A stretch of 64,000 bases of DNA, from positions 124,001-188,000 of the forward strand of contig NZ_JAGOPN010000013.1 of assembly GCF_017991995.1 (NCBI RefSeq). The letters run 5' to 3'. Numbering within the stretch: the stretch's first letter is position 1; each line of letters opens with the position of its first letter. The notes beneath the pieces are model-generated. The model was not told the DNA's origin and made no database searches. It worked only from the letters and a program-made list of their open reading frames with translations. Positions 1-9,386 of the stretch are shown piece by piece. The position numbers and the translations under genes were made by a program. Source of the DNA: Pseudacidovorax sp. GTDB taxonomy: Bacteria > Pseudomonadota > Gammaproteobacteria > Burkholderiales > Burkholderiaceae_C.

Positions 1-2553
1 CTGGACCTCAATGCCGTGCTGCAACAGCTCGGCGCCCAGAACGCGGTGGAGAGCGCCGGCACCATCCGATCGCCGCAGGACGTGCTGCAGGTGCGGGTCG
101 GCGGCCAGTTCACCGACCTCGACCAATTGAGAGCCATGCCGATCCGTGGCAGCTCGGGCAACCAGCTGCGCCTCGGCGACATCGCGCGCGTGGAGCGCGG
201 CTATGTCGATCCGCCCAGCGTCAAGGTGCACTACCAGGGCGATCCGGTGATCGGGTTGGGCATCTCGATGATGAAGGGCGGCGACATCATCGCGCTGGGC
301 AAGGCGCTGCAAGAGACGGTCGCCCAGGTCAACACCCAGCTGCCCGCCGGCATGCGGCTCGACCAGGTGCAGGACCAGCCCGCCACCGTGGCCACCTCGG
401 TCAACGAGTTCGTCAAGGTGCTGATCGAGGCGGTGGTCATCGTGCTGGGCGTGAGCTTCATCGCGCTGGGACTGCACAAGGGCGGACGCTTCGGCTGGCA
501 CATCGACTGGCGGCCCGGCCTGGTGGTGGGCATCACCATTCCGCTGGTGCTGTCGGTCACCTTCCTGGCGATGGACTACTTCGGCATCGGGCTGCACAAG
601 ATCTCGCTGGGCTCGCTGATCATCGCCCTGGGCCTTCTGGTGGACGACGCCATCATCGCGGTGGAGATGATGGTGCGGAAGATGGAGGAGGGCTACGACA
701 AGCGCCGCGCCGCCACCTTCGCCTACGACGTGACGGCCATGCCGATGCTCACCGGCACGCTGATCACGGCGGCGGGCTTCCTGCCCATCGGCATTGCCAA
801 GTCGACGACGGGCGAATACACCTTCGCGATCTTCGCGGTGACGGTCATCGCGCTGCTGCTGTCGTGGATCGTGTCGGTGTACTTCGTCCCCTACCTCGGC
901 ACGCTGCTGCTCAAGGTCAAACCGCACGACCCCGACGCGCCTCCGCACGAGCTCTTCGACACGCCTTTCTACAACCGCTTCCGCAGTGCGGTGGGCTGGT
1001 GCGTCAACCACCGCTGGATCACCATCGGCGCCACGCTGGCCGTGCTGGCGCTTGGCATTCTGGGCATGACGCGGGTGCAGCAGCAGTTCTTTCCCGACTC
1101 GAACCGGCCGGAGATCATGGTCGACGCCTGGTTTCCCGAAGGCACCGCCTTCGAGGCCAACGAGGCCGTGGTCAAGCGGCTGGAGCGGCGCCTGATGGAG
1201 CAGGAAGGCGTGCAGAGCGTGGCCACCTGGATCGGCTCGGGCGCGCCGCGCTTCTACCTGCCGCTGGACCAGACCTTTCCGCAGAGCAACGTCTCCCAGT
1301 TCATCGTGCTGACCAAGGACCTGAAGGCCCGCGACGCCGTGCGCCGCCAGCTGCCGACCCTGCTGGCGCAGGAGTTTCCGGAAGTACGTGGCCGCGTGAA
1401 GCTGCTGGCGAGCGGGCCGCCCGTGCCCTATCCGGTGCAGTTCCGCGTGGTGGGCGACGATCCAGCCACGCTGCGGCGCTTGGCCGACGAGGTCAAGGCC
1501 GAGGTCCGCACCAACCCGTCCATGGTGGGCGTCAACGACAACTGGAACGAGTCCATCAAGTCCATCCGCATGGACGTGGACCAGGCCAAGGCGCGCGCCC
1601 TGGGCGTGACCAGCCAGTCCATCGCCCAGGCCTCGCGCGGGATCTACACCGGCAACCCGATCGGCCAGTACCGCGAGCAGGACAAGCTGATCGACATCGT
1701 GCTGCGCCAAGCCCGTGAGGAGCGCGATGCCATCTCCGACCTGACGGATGCGTACGTGACGACTGCCGCTGGCCGTTCGATCCCGCTGCTGCAGATCGCC
1801 CAGCCGCATTTCGCGTGGGAGCCGGGCGTGATCTGGCGCTGGAACCGCGCCTATGCCGTCACCGTGCAGGGCGACGTGGTGGACGGCATGCAGGGCGCGA
1901 CTGTCACCCAGCAGCTGCTGCCCGCGCTGCGCGCGCTGGAGGCGAAGTGGCAGGCCCGCGGCGAGCCGCCGGTGCGTATCGAGGTGGCCGGTGCGGTGGA
2001 GGAGAGCAGCAAGGGGTCGGCCTCGATCATGGCGGGCATTCCCATCATGCTGTTCGCCGTATTCACGCTGCTGATGCTGCAGCTTCACAGCTTCAGCCGG
2101 GCGCTGCTGGTGTTCCTGACGGGTCCGATGGGCATCGCGGGCGTGGCCGCGGCGCTGCTGCTGCTGGACCGGCCTTTCGGCTTCGTCGCCATGCTGGGCG
2201 TCATCGCACTGATGGGGATGATCCAGCGCAACTCGGTGATCCTGATCGACCAGATCGAGCTGGACCGCGCGGCCGGCGTGCCGACGCGCCGCGCCATCGT
2301 CGAGTCGGCGGTACGGCGGCTGCGACCGATCGTGCTGACGGCGGCGGCAGCCGTGCTGGCGATGATCCCGCTGTCGCGCAGTGTGTTCTGGGGGCCGATG
2401 GCGGTCGCCATCATGGGTGGGCTGATCGTGGCGACGGCGCTGACGCTGCTGGCGTTGCCGGCCATGTATGCGGCCTGGTTCCGCATCGGCCACGACGACG
2501 CCGTGGCGCCGTCGGAACCGGACACACCGGCCGCTCCTGCGGCTGCCCATTAG
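1..2553 (+). CDS. RND efflux transporter permease subunit, 5'-truncated by window edge
   Basis: This is the C-terminal 850 or so residues of an inner-membrane RND pump, which exports drugs or other small molecules by proton antiport with a periplasmic adaptor and an outer-membrane channel. The frame is open from base 1, so the true start lies outside the window; complete family members have roughly 1,030-1,070 residues. Visible hallmarks are the hydrophobic segment holding GLLVDDAIIAVE, whose paired Asp residues match the proton-relay aspartates, a large periplasmic loop with QQQFFPDSNRPE, and a second membrane block with the conserved MGMIQRNSVILIDQ stretch. The usual Lys-Asn-Ser at that last place is Arg-Asn-Ser. 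The adaptor gene is presumably upstream, out of view. The substrate cannot be predicted. The next features downstream are RNA genes. Confidence 0.93.
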   Translation: MDLNAVLQQLGAQNAVESAGTIRSPQDVLQVRVGGQFTDLDQLRAMPIRGSSGNQLRLGDIARVERGYVDPPSVKVHYQGDPVIGLGISMMKGGDIIALGKALQETVAQVNTQLPAGMRLDQVQDQPATVATSVNEFVKVLIEAVVIVLGVSFIALGLHKGGRFGWHIDWRPGLVVGITIPLVLSVTFLAMDYFGIGLHKISLGSLIIALGLLVDDAIIAVEMMVRKMEEGYDKRRAATFAYDVTAMPMLTGTLITAAGFLPIGIAKSTTGEYTFAIFAVTVIALLLSWIVSVYFVPYLGTLLLKVKPHDPDAPPHELFDTPFYNRFRSAVGWCVNHRWITIGATLAVLALGILGMTRVQQQFFPDSNRPEIMVDAWFPEGTAFEANEAVVKRLERRLMEQEGVQSVATWIGSGAPRFYLPLDQTFPQSNVSQFIVLTKDLKARDAVRRQLPTLLAQEFPEVRGRVKLLASGPPVPYPVQFRVVGDDPATLRRLADEVKAEVRTNPSMVGVNDNWNESIKSIRMDVDQAKARALGVTSQSIAQASRGIYTGNPIGQYREQDKLIDIVLRQAREERDAISDLTDAYVTTAAGRSIPLLQIAQPHFAWEPGVIWRWNRAYAVTVQGDVVDGMQGATVTQQLLPALRALEAKWQARGEPPVRIEVAGAVEESSKGSASIMAGIPIMLFAVFTLLMLQLHSFSRALLVFLTGPMGIAGVAAALLLLDRPFGFVAMLGVIALMGMIQRNSVILIDQIELDRAAGVPTRRAIVESAVRRLRPIVLTAAAAVLAMIPLSRSVFWGPMAVAIMGGLIVATALTLLALPAMYAAWFRIGHDDAVAPSEPDTPAAPAAAH

Positions 2554-2599
2554 GGACTTGAGCAAGGCCGAAAGCGCATTCGAACCCGATTAGAATGCG

Positions 2600-2755
2600 C
2601 GATTGACCAATTTCAGGCAGGCGGTGCGTGGCGGGTGATCCCCACTGCCGTCGGTGGCACCTAATCCGGTGCTCCATGCCTCTAGTTTGTTGTCAGGGCG
2701 GCCCTGCCTTCGCGGCGAGGTCGCCCTGTTCATCATCCACCATCGGCTGAAAAGT
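2600..2755 (+). ncRNA. ssrS: Structured RNA candidate, probably 6S RNA (ssrS)
   Basis: This gene-free stretch between the RND gene and tRNA-Leu folds well. An outer helix pairs 2628-2639 with 2732-2743 (one C/A mismatch, two G-U pairs). It encloses a hairpin 2657-2661/2668-2672 and a second hairpin 2694-2700/2722-2728. The order GGG-nnn-TCCCC followed by a small hairpin ending GGTGCTCC recalls the 5' bubble and GUGGCGCUCC segment of Escherichia coli 6S RNA, the RNA that sequesters sigma70 RNA polymerase. A TAGAAT -10-like box lies at 2591-2596 without a convincing -35. The ends are approximate. The 6S identity is by eye; a different structured leader or sRNA remains possible. Confidence 0.5.
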
Positions 2756-2763
2756 CCGGAGCT

Positions 2764-2850
2764 GCGCGGGTGGCGAAATTGGTAGACGCACCAGGTTTAG
2801 GTCCTGACGCCAGCAATGGTGTGGGGGTTCGAGTCCCCCCCCGCGCACCA
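2764..2850 (+). tRNA. tRNA-Leu (anticodon UAG)
   Basis: An 87-nt class II tRNA with a long variable arm and an encoded CCA end. The acceptor strand 2764-2770 pairs with 2840-2846; the discriminator is A at 2847 and CCA occupies 2848-2850. The anticodon TAG is at 2798-2800 and reads CUA/CUN leucine codons. It lies 29 bp upstream of the trigger-factor start codon. Confidence 0.96.
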
Positions 2851-2879
2851 GCATCCTTCATTTGGAAGAGATTCACACC

Positions 2880-4193
2880 ATGACCGTGAACGTTGAAACC
2901 CTCGAGAAGCTCGAGCGCAAGATCACCCTGACGCTCCCCGTGGAGACGATCCAGGCGGAAGTCGATTCGCGGCTCAAGCGGCTGGCCCGCACCGTCAAGA
3001 TGGACGGCTTCCGTCCGGGCAAGGTGCCCATGAGCGTCGTGGCCCAGCGCTACGGCTACTCGGTGCAGTACGAGGTGATGAACGACAAGGTCGGCCAGGC
3101 CTTCTCGCAGGCCGCCAACGAGGCCAAGCTGCGCGTCGCCGGCCAGCCCACCATCACCGAAAAAGAAGGTGCGCCCGAGGGCCAGGTGGCCTTCGACGCC
3201 GTCTTCGAGGTGTACCCCGAGGTCAAGATCGGCGAGCTGGCCGAGGCCGAGGTCGAGCGCGTGTCCACCGAAGTCACCGACGAGGCCATCGACCGCACCG
3301 TCGACATCCTGCGCAAGCAGCGCCGCACCTTTGGCCTGCGCTCGCAGGACAGCGCCGCCGCCGACGGCGACCGCGTGACGGTCGACTTCGAAGGCAAGAT
3401 CGACGGCGAGCCCTTCCAGGGCGGCAAGGCCGAGGACTTCCAGTTCATCGTCGGCGAAGGCCAGATGCTCAAGGAGTTCGAAGATGCCGTGCGCGGCATG
3501 AAGGTGGGCGACAGCCGCACCTTCCCGCTGGCCTTTCCGGCCGACTACCACGGCAAGGACGTGGCCGGCAAGCAGGCCGACTTCATGGTCACCGTCAAGA
3601 AGATCGAGGCCGCCAACCTGCCCGAGATCGACGAGGCCTTCACCAAGTCCCTCGGCATCGGCGAAGGCACGGTCGAGGCGTTGCGCGACGACATCCGCAA
3701 GAACCTCGAGCGCGAAGTCAAGTTCCGCCTGCTGGCGCGCAACAAGACGGCCGTGATGGACGCGCTGCTGGCCAAGTCCGAGCTGGACCTGCCCAAGTCG
3801 GTGGTCCAGTCCGAGATCGACCGCATGGTCGAAGGTGCCCGCGCCGAGCTCAAGCAGCGCGGCATCAAGGACGCCGACAAGGCCCCGATCCCCGCCGACG
3901 TGTTCCGTCCGCAGGCCGAGCGCCGCGTGCGCCTGGGCCTGGTGGTGGCCGAGCTGGTGCGTGCCAACAGCCTCGAAGCCAAGCCCGAGCAGATCAAGGC
4001 CCACATCGAAGAGCTGGCTTCCAGCTACGAGAAGCCGGCCGACGTGGTGCGCTGGTACTACGGTGACAACCGCCGCCTGGCCGAGGTCGAGGCCGTGGTC
4101 ATCGAGAACAACGTGACCGAATTCGTCCTGGGCAAGGCCAAGGTCAGCGACAAGGCCGTCGGCTTCGACGAGCTGATGCAGCAGCAAGGTTGA
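2880..4193 (+). CDS. tig: Trigger factor, ribosome-associated chaperone and prolyl isomerase
   Basis: Trigger factor docks on ribosomal protein L23 at the exit tunnel and shields nascent chains. The 437-residue product has the expected three parts. The N-terminal ribosome-binding domain carries the GFRPGKVP signature near residues 42-49. An FKBP-type domain lies in the middle (DRVTVDFEGKIDGEPFQGG). The C-terminal chaperone arms follow. ATG at 2880 is chosen over an upstream TTG at 2862 because GGAAGAG at 2864-2870 sits correctly as a ribosome binding site and the family begins at this point. It heads the tig-clpP-clpX-lon proteostasis block and is followed by a strong hairpin terminator, so at least part of its transcription stops before clpP. 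Confidence 0.97.
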   Translation: MTVNVETLEKLERKITLTLPVETIQAEVDSRLKRLARTVKMDGFRPGKVPMSVVAQRYGYSVQYEVMNDKVGQAFSQAANEAKLRVAGQPTITEKEGAPEGQVAFDAVFEVYPEVKIGELAEAEVERVSTEVTDEAIDRTVDILRKQRRTFGLRSQDSAAADGDRVTVDFEGKIDGEPFQGGKAEDFQFIVGEGQMLKEFEDAVRGMKVGDSRTFPLAFPADYHGKDVAGKQADFMVTVKKIEAANLPEIDEAFTKSLGIGEGTVEALRDDIRKNLEREVKFRLLARNKTAVMDALLAKSELDLPKSVVQSEIDRMVEGARAELKQRGIKDADKAPIPADVFRPQAERRVRLGLVVAELVRANSLEAKPEQIKAHIEELASSYEKPADVVRWYYGDNRRLAEVEAVVIENNVTEFVLGKAKVSDKAVGFDELMQQQG

Positions 4194-4216
4194 TTGCCTT
4201 CTGATCGTTCCTTCGT

Positions 4217-4250
4217 GGGGCTTGTGCCGTGCGGCACAGGCCCCATTTGC
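4217..4250 (+). terminator. Rho-independent-like terminator after tig
   Basis: A 12-bp stem (4217-4228 with 4233-4244, one G-T pair) closes a GTGC tetraloop and is followed by a short T-containing tail. It lies in the tig-clpP gap. Confidence 0.65.
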
Positions 4251-4343
4251 TTTCCAGCACCGGCTTCGCGGGCGGCAATGTCCGCCGCCTGAAGCCCGGC
4301 ATGCGGCGCAGTACAGTTGCGCCATCTTTTGCGGAGAAACCCA

Positions 4344-4952
4344 ATGAGTGCACAGGAAACCCAAGCCCTCGGCCTGATCCCGATGGTCATCGAGCAGTCG
4401 GGCCGTGGCGAGCGGTCCTTCGACATCTACTCGCGCCTGCTCAAGGAGCGCGTCGTGTTCCTGGTGGGCGAGGTCAACGACCAGACCGCCAATTTGGTGG
4501 TCGCGCAGTTGCTGTTCCTGGAGAGCGAGAACCCCGACAAGGACATTTCGCTGTACATCAACTCGCCGGGCGGCAGCGTGACGGCCGGCATGTCGATCTA
4601 CGACACCATGCAGTTCATCAAGCCCGACGTGTCGACCATGTGCCTGGGCTTCGCGGCCAGCATGGGCGCCTTCCTGCTGGCGGCCGGGGCGCCGGGCAAG
4701 CGCTACTCGCTGCCCAACTCCAAGGTCATGATCCACCAGGTGCTGGGCGGCGCCCGTGGCCAGGCGACGGACATCGAGATCCAGGCGCGCGACATCCTGC
4801 GTACCAAGGACCAGATGAACCGCATCCTGGCCGAGCGCACGGGTCAGCCCTTGGAAAAGATCAAGAACGACACGGAGCGCGACTACTACATGACCGCCGA
4901 CGAGGCCAAGGACTACGGCATCGTCGATCAGGTCATCTCGCGGCGTGGCTGA
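4344..4952 (+). CDS. clpP: ATP-dependent Clp protease proteolytic subunit
   Basis: Serine peptidase that assembles as two stacked heptameric rings and degrades proteins fed in by ClpX or ClpA. The 202-residue product is the normal length. The catalytic triad is visible: Ser106 in [10 protein letters not shown], His131 in MIHQVLGG and Asp180 in TERDYYM. The oxyanion/strand motif [12 protein letters not shown] lies at 72-83. ATG at 4344 follows GGAG at 4333-4336, and the N-terminal region resembles the short propeptide of proteobacterial ClpP. It is followed by an unusually long palindromic terminator before clpX, so ClpX is likely expressed partly on its own. Confidence 0.97.
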   Translation: MSAQETQALGLIPMVIEQSGRGERSFDIYSRLLKERVVFLVGEVNDQTANLVVAQLLFLESENPDKDISLYINSPGGSVTAGMSIYDTMQFIKPDVSTMCLGFAASMGAFLLAAGAPGKRYSLPNSKVMIHQVLGGARGQATDIEIQARDILRTKDQMNRILAERTGQPLEKIKNDTERDYYMTADEAKDYGIVDQVISRRG

Positions 4953-4989
4953 TGCGGGCGCACCGGCGGCAATGCCGGTGTCCGTCCTA

Positions 4990-5030
4990 GGAAAAACGGC
5001 GTTTTTCCCTGCGGAAAACGCCGTTTTTCC
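4990..5030 (+). terminator. Long hairpin terminator between clpP and clpX
   Basis: A perfect 16-bp stem pairs 4990-5005 with 5015-5030 around a 9-nt loop. The distal arm contains a T5 run. The A-tract and T-tract on opposite arms make it a potential bidirectional terminator. It lies 42 bp before the clpX start. Confidence 0.8.
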
Positions 5031-5071
5031 TTTCGCTATCATTGGTTCATTACTGTTTTGGGCATCCGTTC

Positions 5072-6340
5072 ATGGCCGAGAAAAAAGGCTCTTCCAGCGA
5101 GAAAACGCTTTATTGCTCCTTCTGCGGCAAGAGCCAGCACGAGGTCAAGAAGCTGATCGCCGGCCCTTCCGTTTTCATCTGCGACGAGTGCATCGACCTG
5201 TGCAATGAAATCATCCGCGACGAACTGCCCGCCGGCGGCGATGCGCGGGAACAGGGACGCGGCGACTTGCCGACCCCGACCGAGATCAAGGGCAACCTCG
5301 ACAACTACGTGATCGGCCAGGAGGCGGCCAAGCGCATGCTGGCGGTGGCGGTCTACAACCACTACAAGCGTCTCAAGCACAAGGAACGGGCCAAGGGCGA
5401 GGACGTCGAGCTGTCCAAGAGCAACATCCTGCTGATCGGCCCCACCGGCTCGGGCAAGACGTTGCTGGCCCAGACGCTCGCGCGCCAGCTGGACGTGCCG
5501 TTCGTCATGGCGGACGCCACCACGCTGACCGAGGCGGGCTACGTGGGCGAGGACGTCGAGAACATCATCCAGAAGCTGCTGCAGAGCTGCAATTACGACG
5601 TCGAACGCGCCCAGCGCGGCATCGTCTACATCGACGAGATCGACAAGATCTCGCGCAAGTCCGACAACCCGAGCATCACCCGCGACGTGTCGGGCGAGGG
5701 CGTTCAACAGGCGCTGCTCAAGCTGATTGAAGGCACCATGGCCAGCGTGCCGCCGCAGGGCGGACGCAAGCACCCCAATCAGGATTTCCTGCAGATCGAC
5801 ACCACCAACATCCTGTTCATATGCGGTGGCGCCTTCGCGGGGCTGGAAAAGGTGATCGAGGCGCGTACCGAAGCCTCGGGCATCGGCTTCGGCGCGCTGG
5901 TGCGCAGCAAGCAGCAGCGCAGCCTGACCCAGGTGTTCAGCGAGGTGGAGCCGGAAGACCTGATCAAGTTCGGCATCATTCCGGAGCTGGTCGGCCGTCT
6001 GCCGGTGGTGGCTTCGCTGGCCGAGCTGAGCGAAGACGCGCTGGTGCAGATCCTGACCGAGCCACGCAATGCCGTCGTCAAGCAGTTCTCCAAGCTGCTG
6101 CAGATGGAAGGCGTGGAGCTGGAAGTGCGGCCCGCCGCCCTTCGTGCGGTGGCGCGTAAGGCGCTGGCGCGCAAGACCGGCGCCCGTGGCCTGCGCTCCA
6201 TCCTTGAAGGTGCCCTGATCGACACCATGTTCGATCTTCCCACGGCGTCCAACGTGGAAAAGGTGGTGGTCGACGAGTCGACCATCGAAGAAAACAAGGC
6301 GCCGCTTCTCGTCTATCGCGAGGCGGCCAAGAAGGCCTGA
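5072..6340 (+). CDS. clpX: ATP-dependent Clp protease ATP-binding subunit ClpX
   Basis: AAA+ unfoldase that recognises degrons (for example SsrA tags), unfolds the substrate and threads it into ClpP. The product has 422 residues. An N-terminal C4 zinc-binding domain has Cys15/Cys18 and Cys37/Cys40. Walker A is GPTGSGKT, Walker B is in [11 protein letters not shown], and the sensor region with GRLPVV and the C-terminal ARGLRSI helix follow. The start is ATG 5072, which matches the family N-terminus (MAEKKG then the zinc domain); an upstream TTG in the same frame at 5042 was rejected. lon follows after 11 bp, so clpX and lon probably form one transcription unit. Confidence 0.97.
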   Translation: MAEKKGSSSEKTLYCSFCGKSQHEVKKLIAGPSVFICDECIDLCNEIIRDELPAGGDAREQGRGDLPTPTEIKGNLDNYVIGQEAAKRMLAVAVYNHYKRLKHKERAKGEDVELSKSNILLIGPTGSGKTLLAQTLARQLDVPFVMADATTLTEAGYVGEDVENIIQKLLQSCNYDVERAQRGIVYIDEIDKISRKSDNPSITRDVSGEGVQQALLKLIEGTMASVPPQGGRKHPNQDFLQIDTTNILFICGGAFAGLEKVIEARTEASGIGFGALVRSKQQRSLTQVFSEVEPEDLIKFGIIPELVGRLPVVASLAELSEDALVQILTEPRNAVVKQFSKLLQMEGVELEVRPAALRAVARKALARKTGARGLRSILEGALIDTMFDLPTASNVEKVVVDESTIEENKAPLLVYREAAKKA

Positions 6341-6351
6341 AGAGGAACACC

Positions 6352-8787
<2,436 letters not shown>

Positions 8788-8805
8788 AGAATTTCGGGTC
8801 GGCGC

Positions 8806-8835
8806 TTGCGCTGGCCCGAAAAAGAGCCCTATAAT
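8806..8835 (+). promoter_or_regulatory. Sigma70-type promoter of the tRNA-Gly array
   Basis: TTGCGC at 8806-8811 and a perfect TATAAT at 8830-8835 are separated by 18 bp and sit about 15 bp upstream of the first tRNA-Gly. The GC-rich stretch right after the -10 box, as expected for stable-RNA promoters, is short. Confidence 0.7.
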
Positions 8836-8850
8836 CTAAGGCTCGGTTCT

Positions 8851-8926
8851 GCGGGAATAGCTCAGTTGGTAGAGCGCAACCTTGCCAAGGTTGAGGTCGA
8901 CGGTTCGAGACCGTTTTCCCGCTCCA
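8851..8926 (+). tRNA. tRNA-Gly (anticodon GCC), copy 1
   Basis: A 76-nt tRNA with encoded CCA. The acceptor GCGGGAA pairs with TTCCCGC, and the anticodon GCC is at 8884-8886. It is the first of three identical copies and lies directly behind the TATAAT promoter. Confidence 0.97.
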
Positions 8927-8973
8927 GTTTTAAGGAGGAAGCCGCAAGGCTTCTTCCAGCGTCCGATCAAGAC

Positions 8974-9049
8974 GCGGGAATAGCTCAGTTGGTAGAGCGC
9001 AACCTTGCCAAGGTTGAGGTCGACGGTTCGAGACCGTTTTCCCGCTCCA
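8974..9049 (+). tRNA. tRNA-Gly (anticodon GCC), copy 2
   Basis: Same 76-nt sequence as the copy at 8851. It is separated from that copy by a 47-nt spacer containing a hairpin with a GCAA loop (GAAGCC-GCAA-GGCTTC), a likely site for processing of a polycistronic precursor. Confidence 0.97.
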
Positions 9050-9094
9050 GTTTTGGAGGAAGCCGCAAGGCCTCTTCCAGCGCCCGATCAAGAC

Positions 9095-9170
9095 GCGGGA
9101 ATAGCTCAGTTGGTAGAGCGCAACCTTGCCAAGGTTGAGGTCGACGGTTCGAGACCGTTTTCCCGCTCCA
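9095..9170 (+). tRNA. tRNA-Gly (anticodon GCC), copy 3
   Basis: Third identical 76-nt copy. The 45-nt spacer before it is a near-copy of the first spacer, again with a GCAA-loop hairpin. The repeat period is therefore 121-123 bp. After this copy the sequence loses the repeat. The 216 bp to the next gene contain no feature I can support. Confidence 0.97.
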
Positions 9171-9386
9171 GTCTTCAGGTCCAAGACCGTCTTGTCTGCC
9201 CCTCACGGGAGTTCAGCAAGGCGGTTTTGTTTTGTGCCTGCTCCTTTCCCATCCTGGGCGACGGTGACGGCGTTTCGGCGTGCTGCCGGTTCCAGATCGT
9301 GGTGGCGTCGCGCCCCATGAGGCGGCGCCGGACCCGCGCCGTATCCGGCGCTGTGGGCTGCGCGTCGCGTCCGGCGCTTCGGGCCG

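Noticed and set aside
2733-5042. Long open minus-strand frame antisense to tig and clpP
   Set aside because: It is fully covered by clear trigger-factor and ClpP genes on the plus strand and has no family features. GC-rich codon bias leaves antisense frames open.
8851-9170. CRISPR-like periodic repeat
   Set aside because: The repeated units are intact tRNA-Gly genes with CCA ends, not short direct repeats with unique spacers.
9171-9386. Further tRNA or sRNA after the Gly array
   Set aside because: No cloverleaf, strong hairpin with T-run or promoter-like boxes could be supported in this 216-bp gap.
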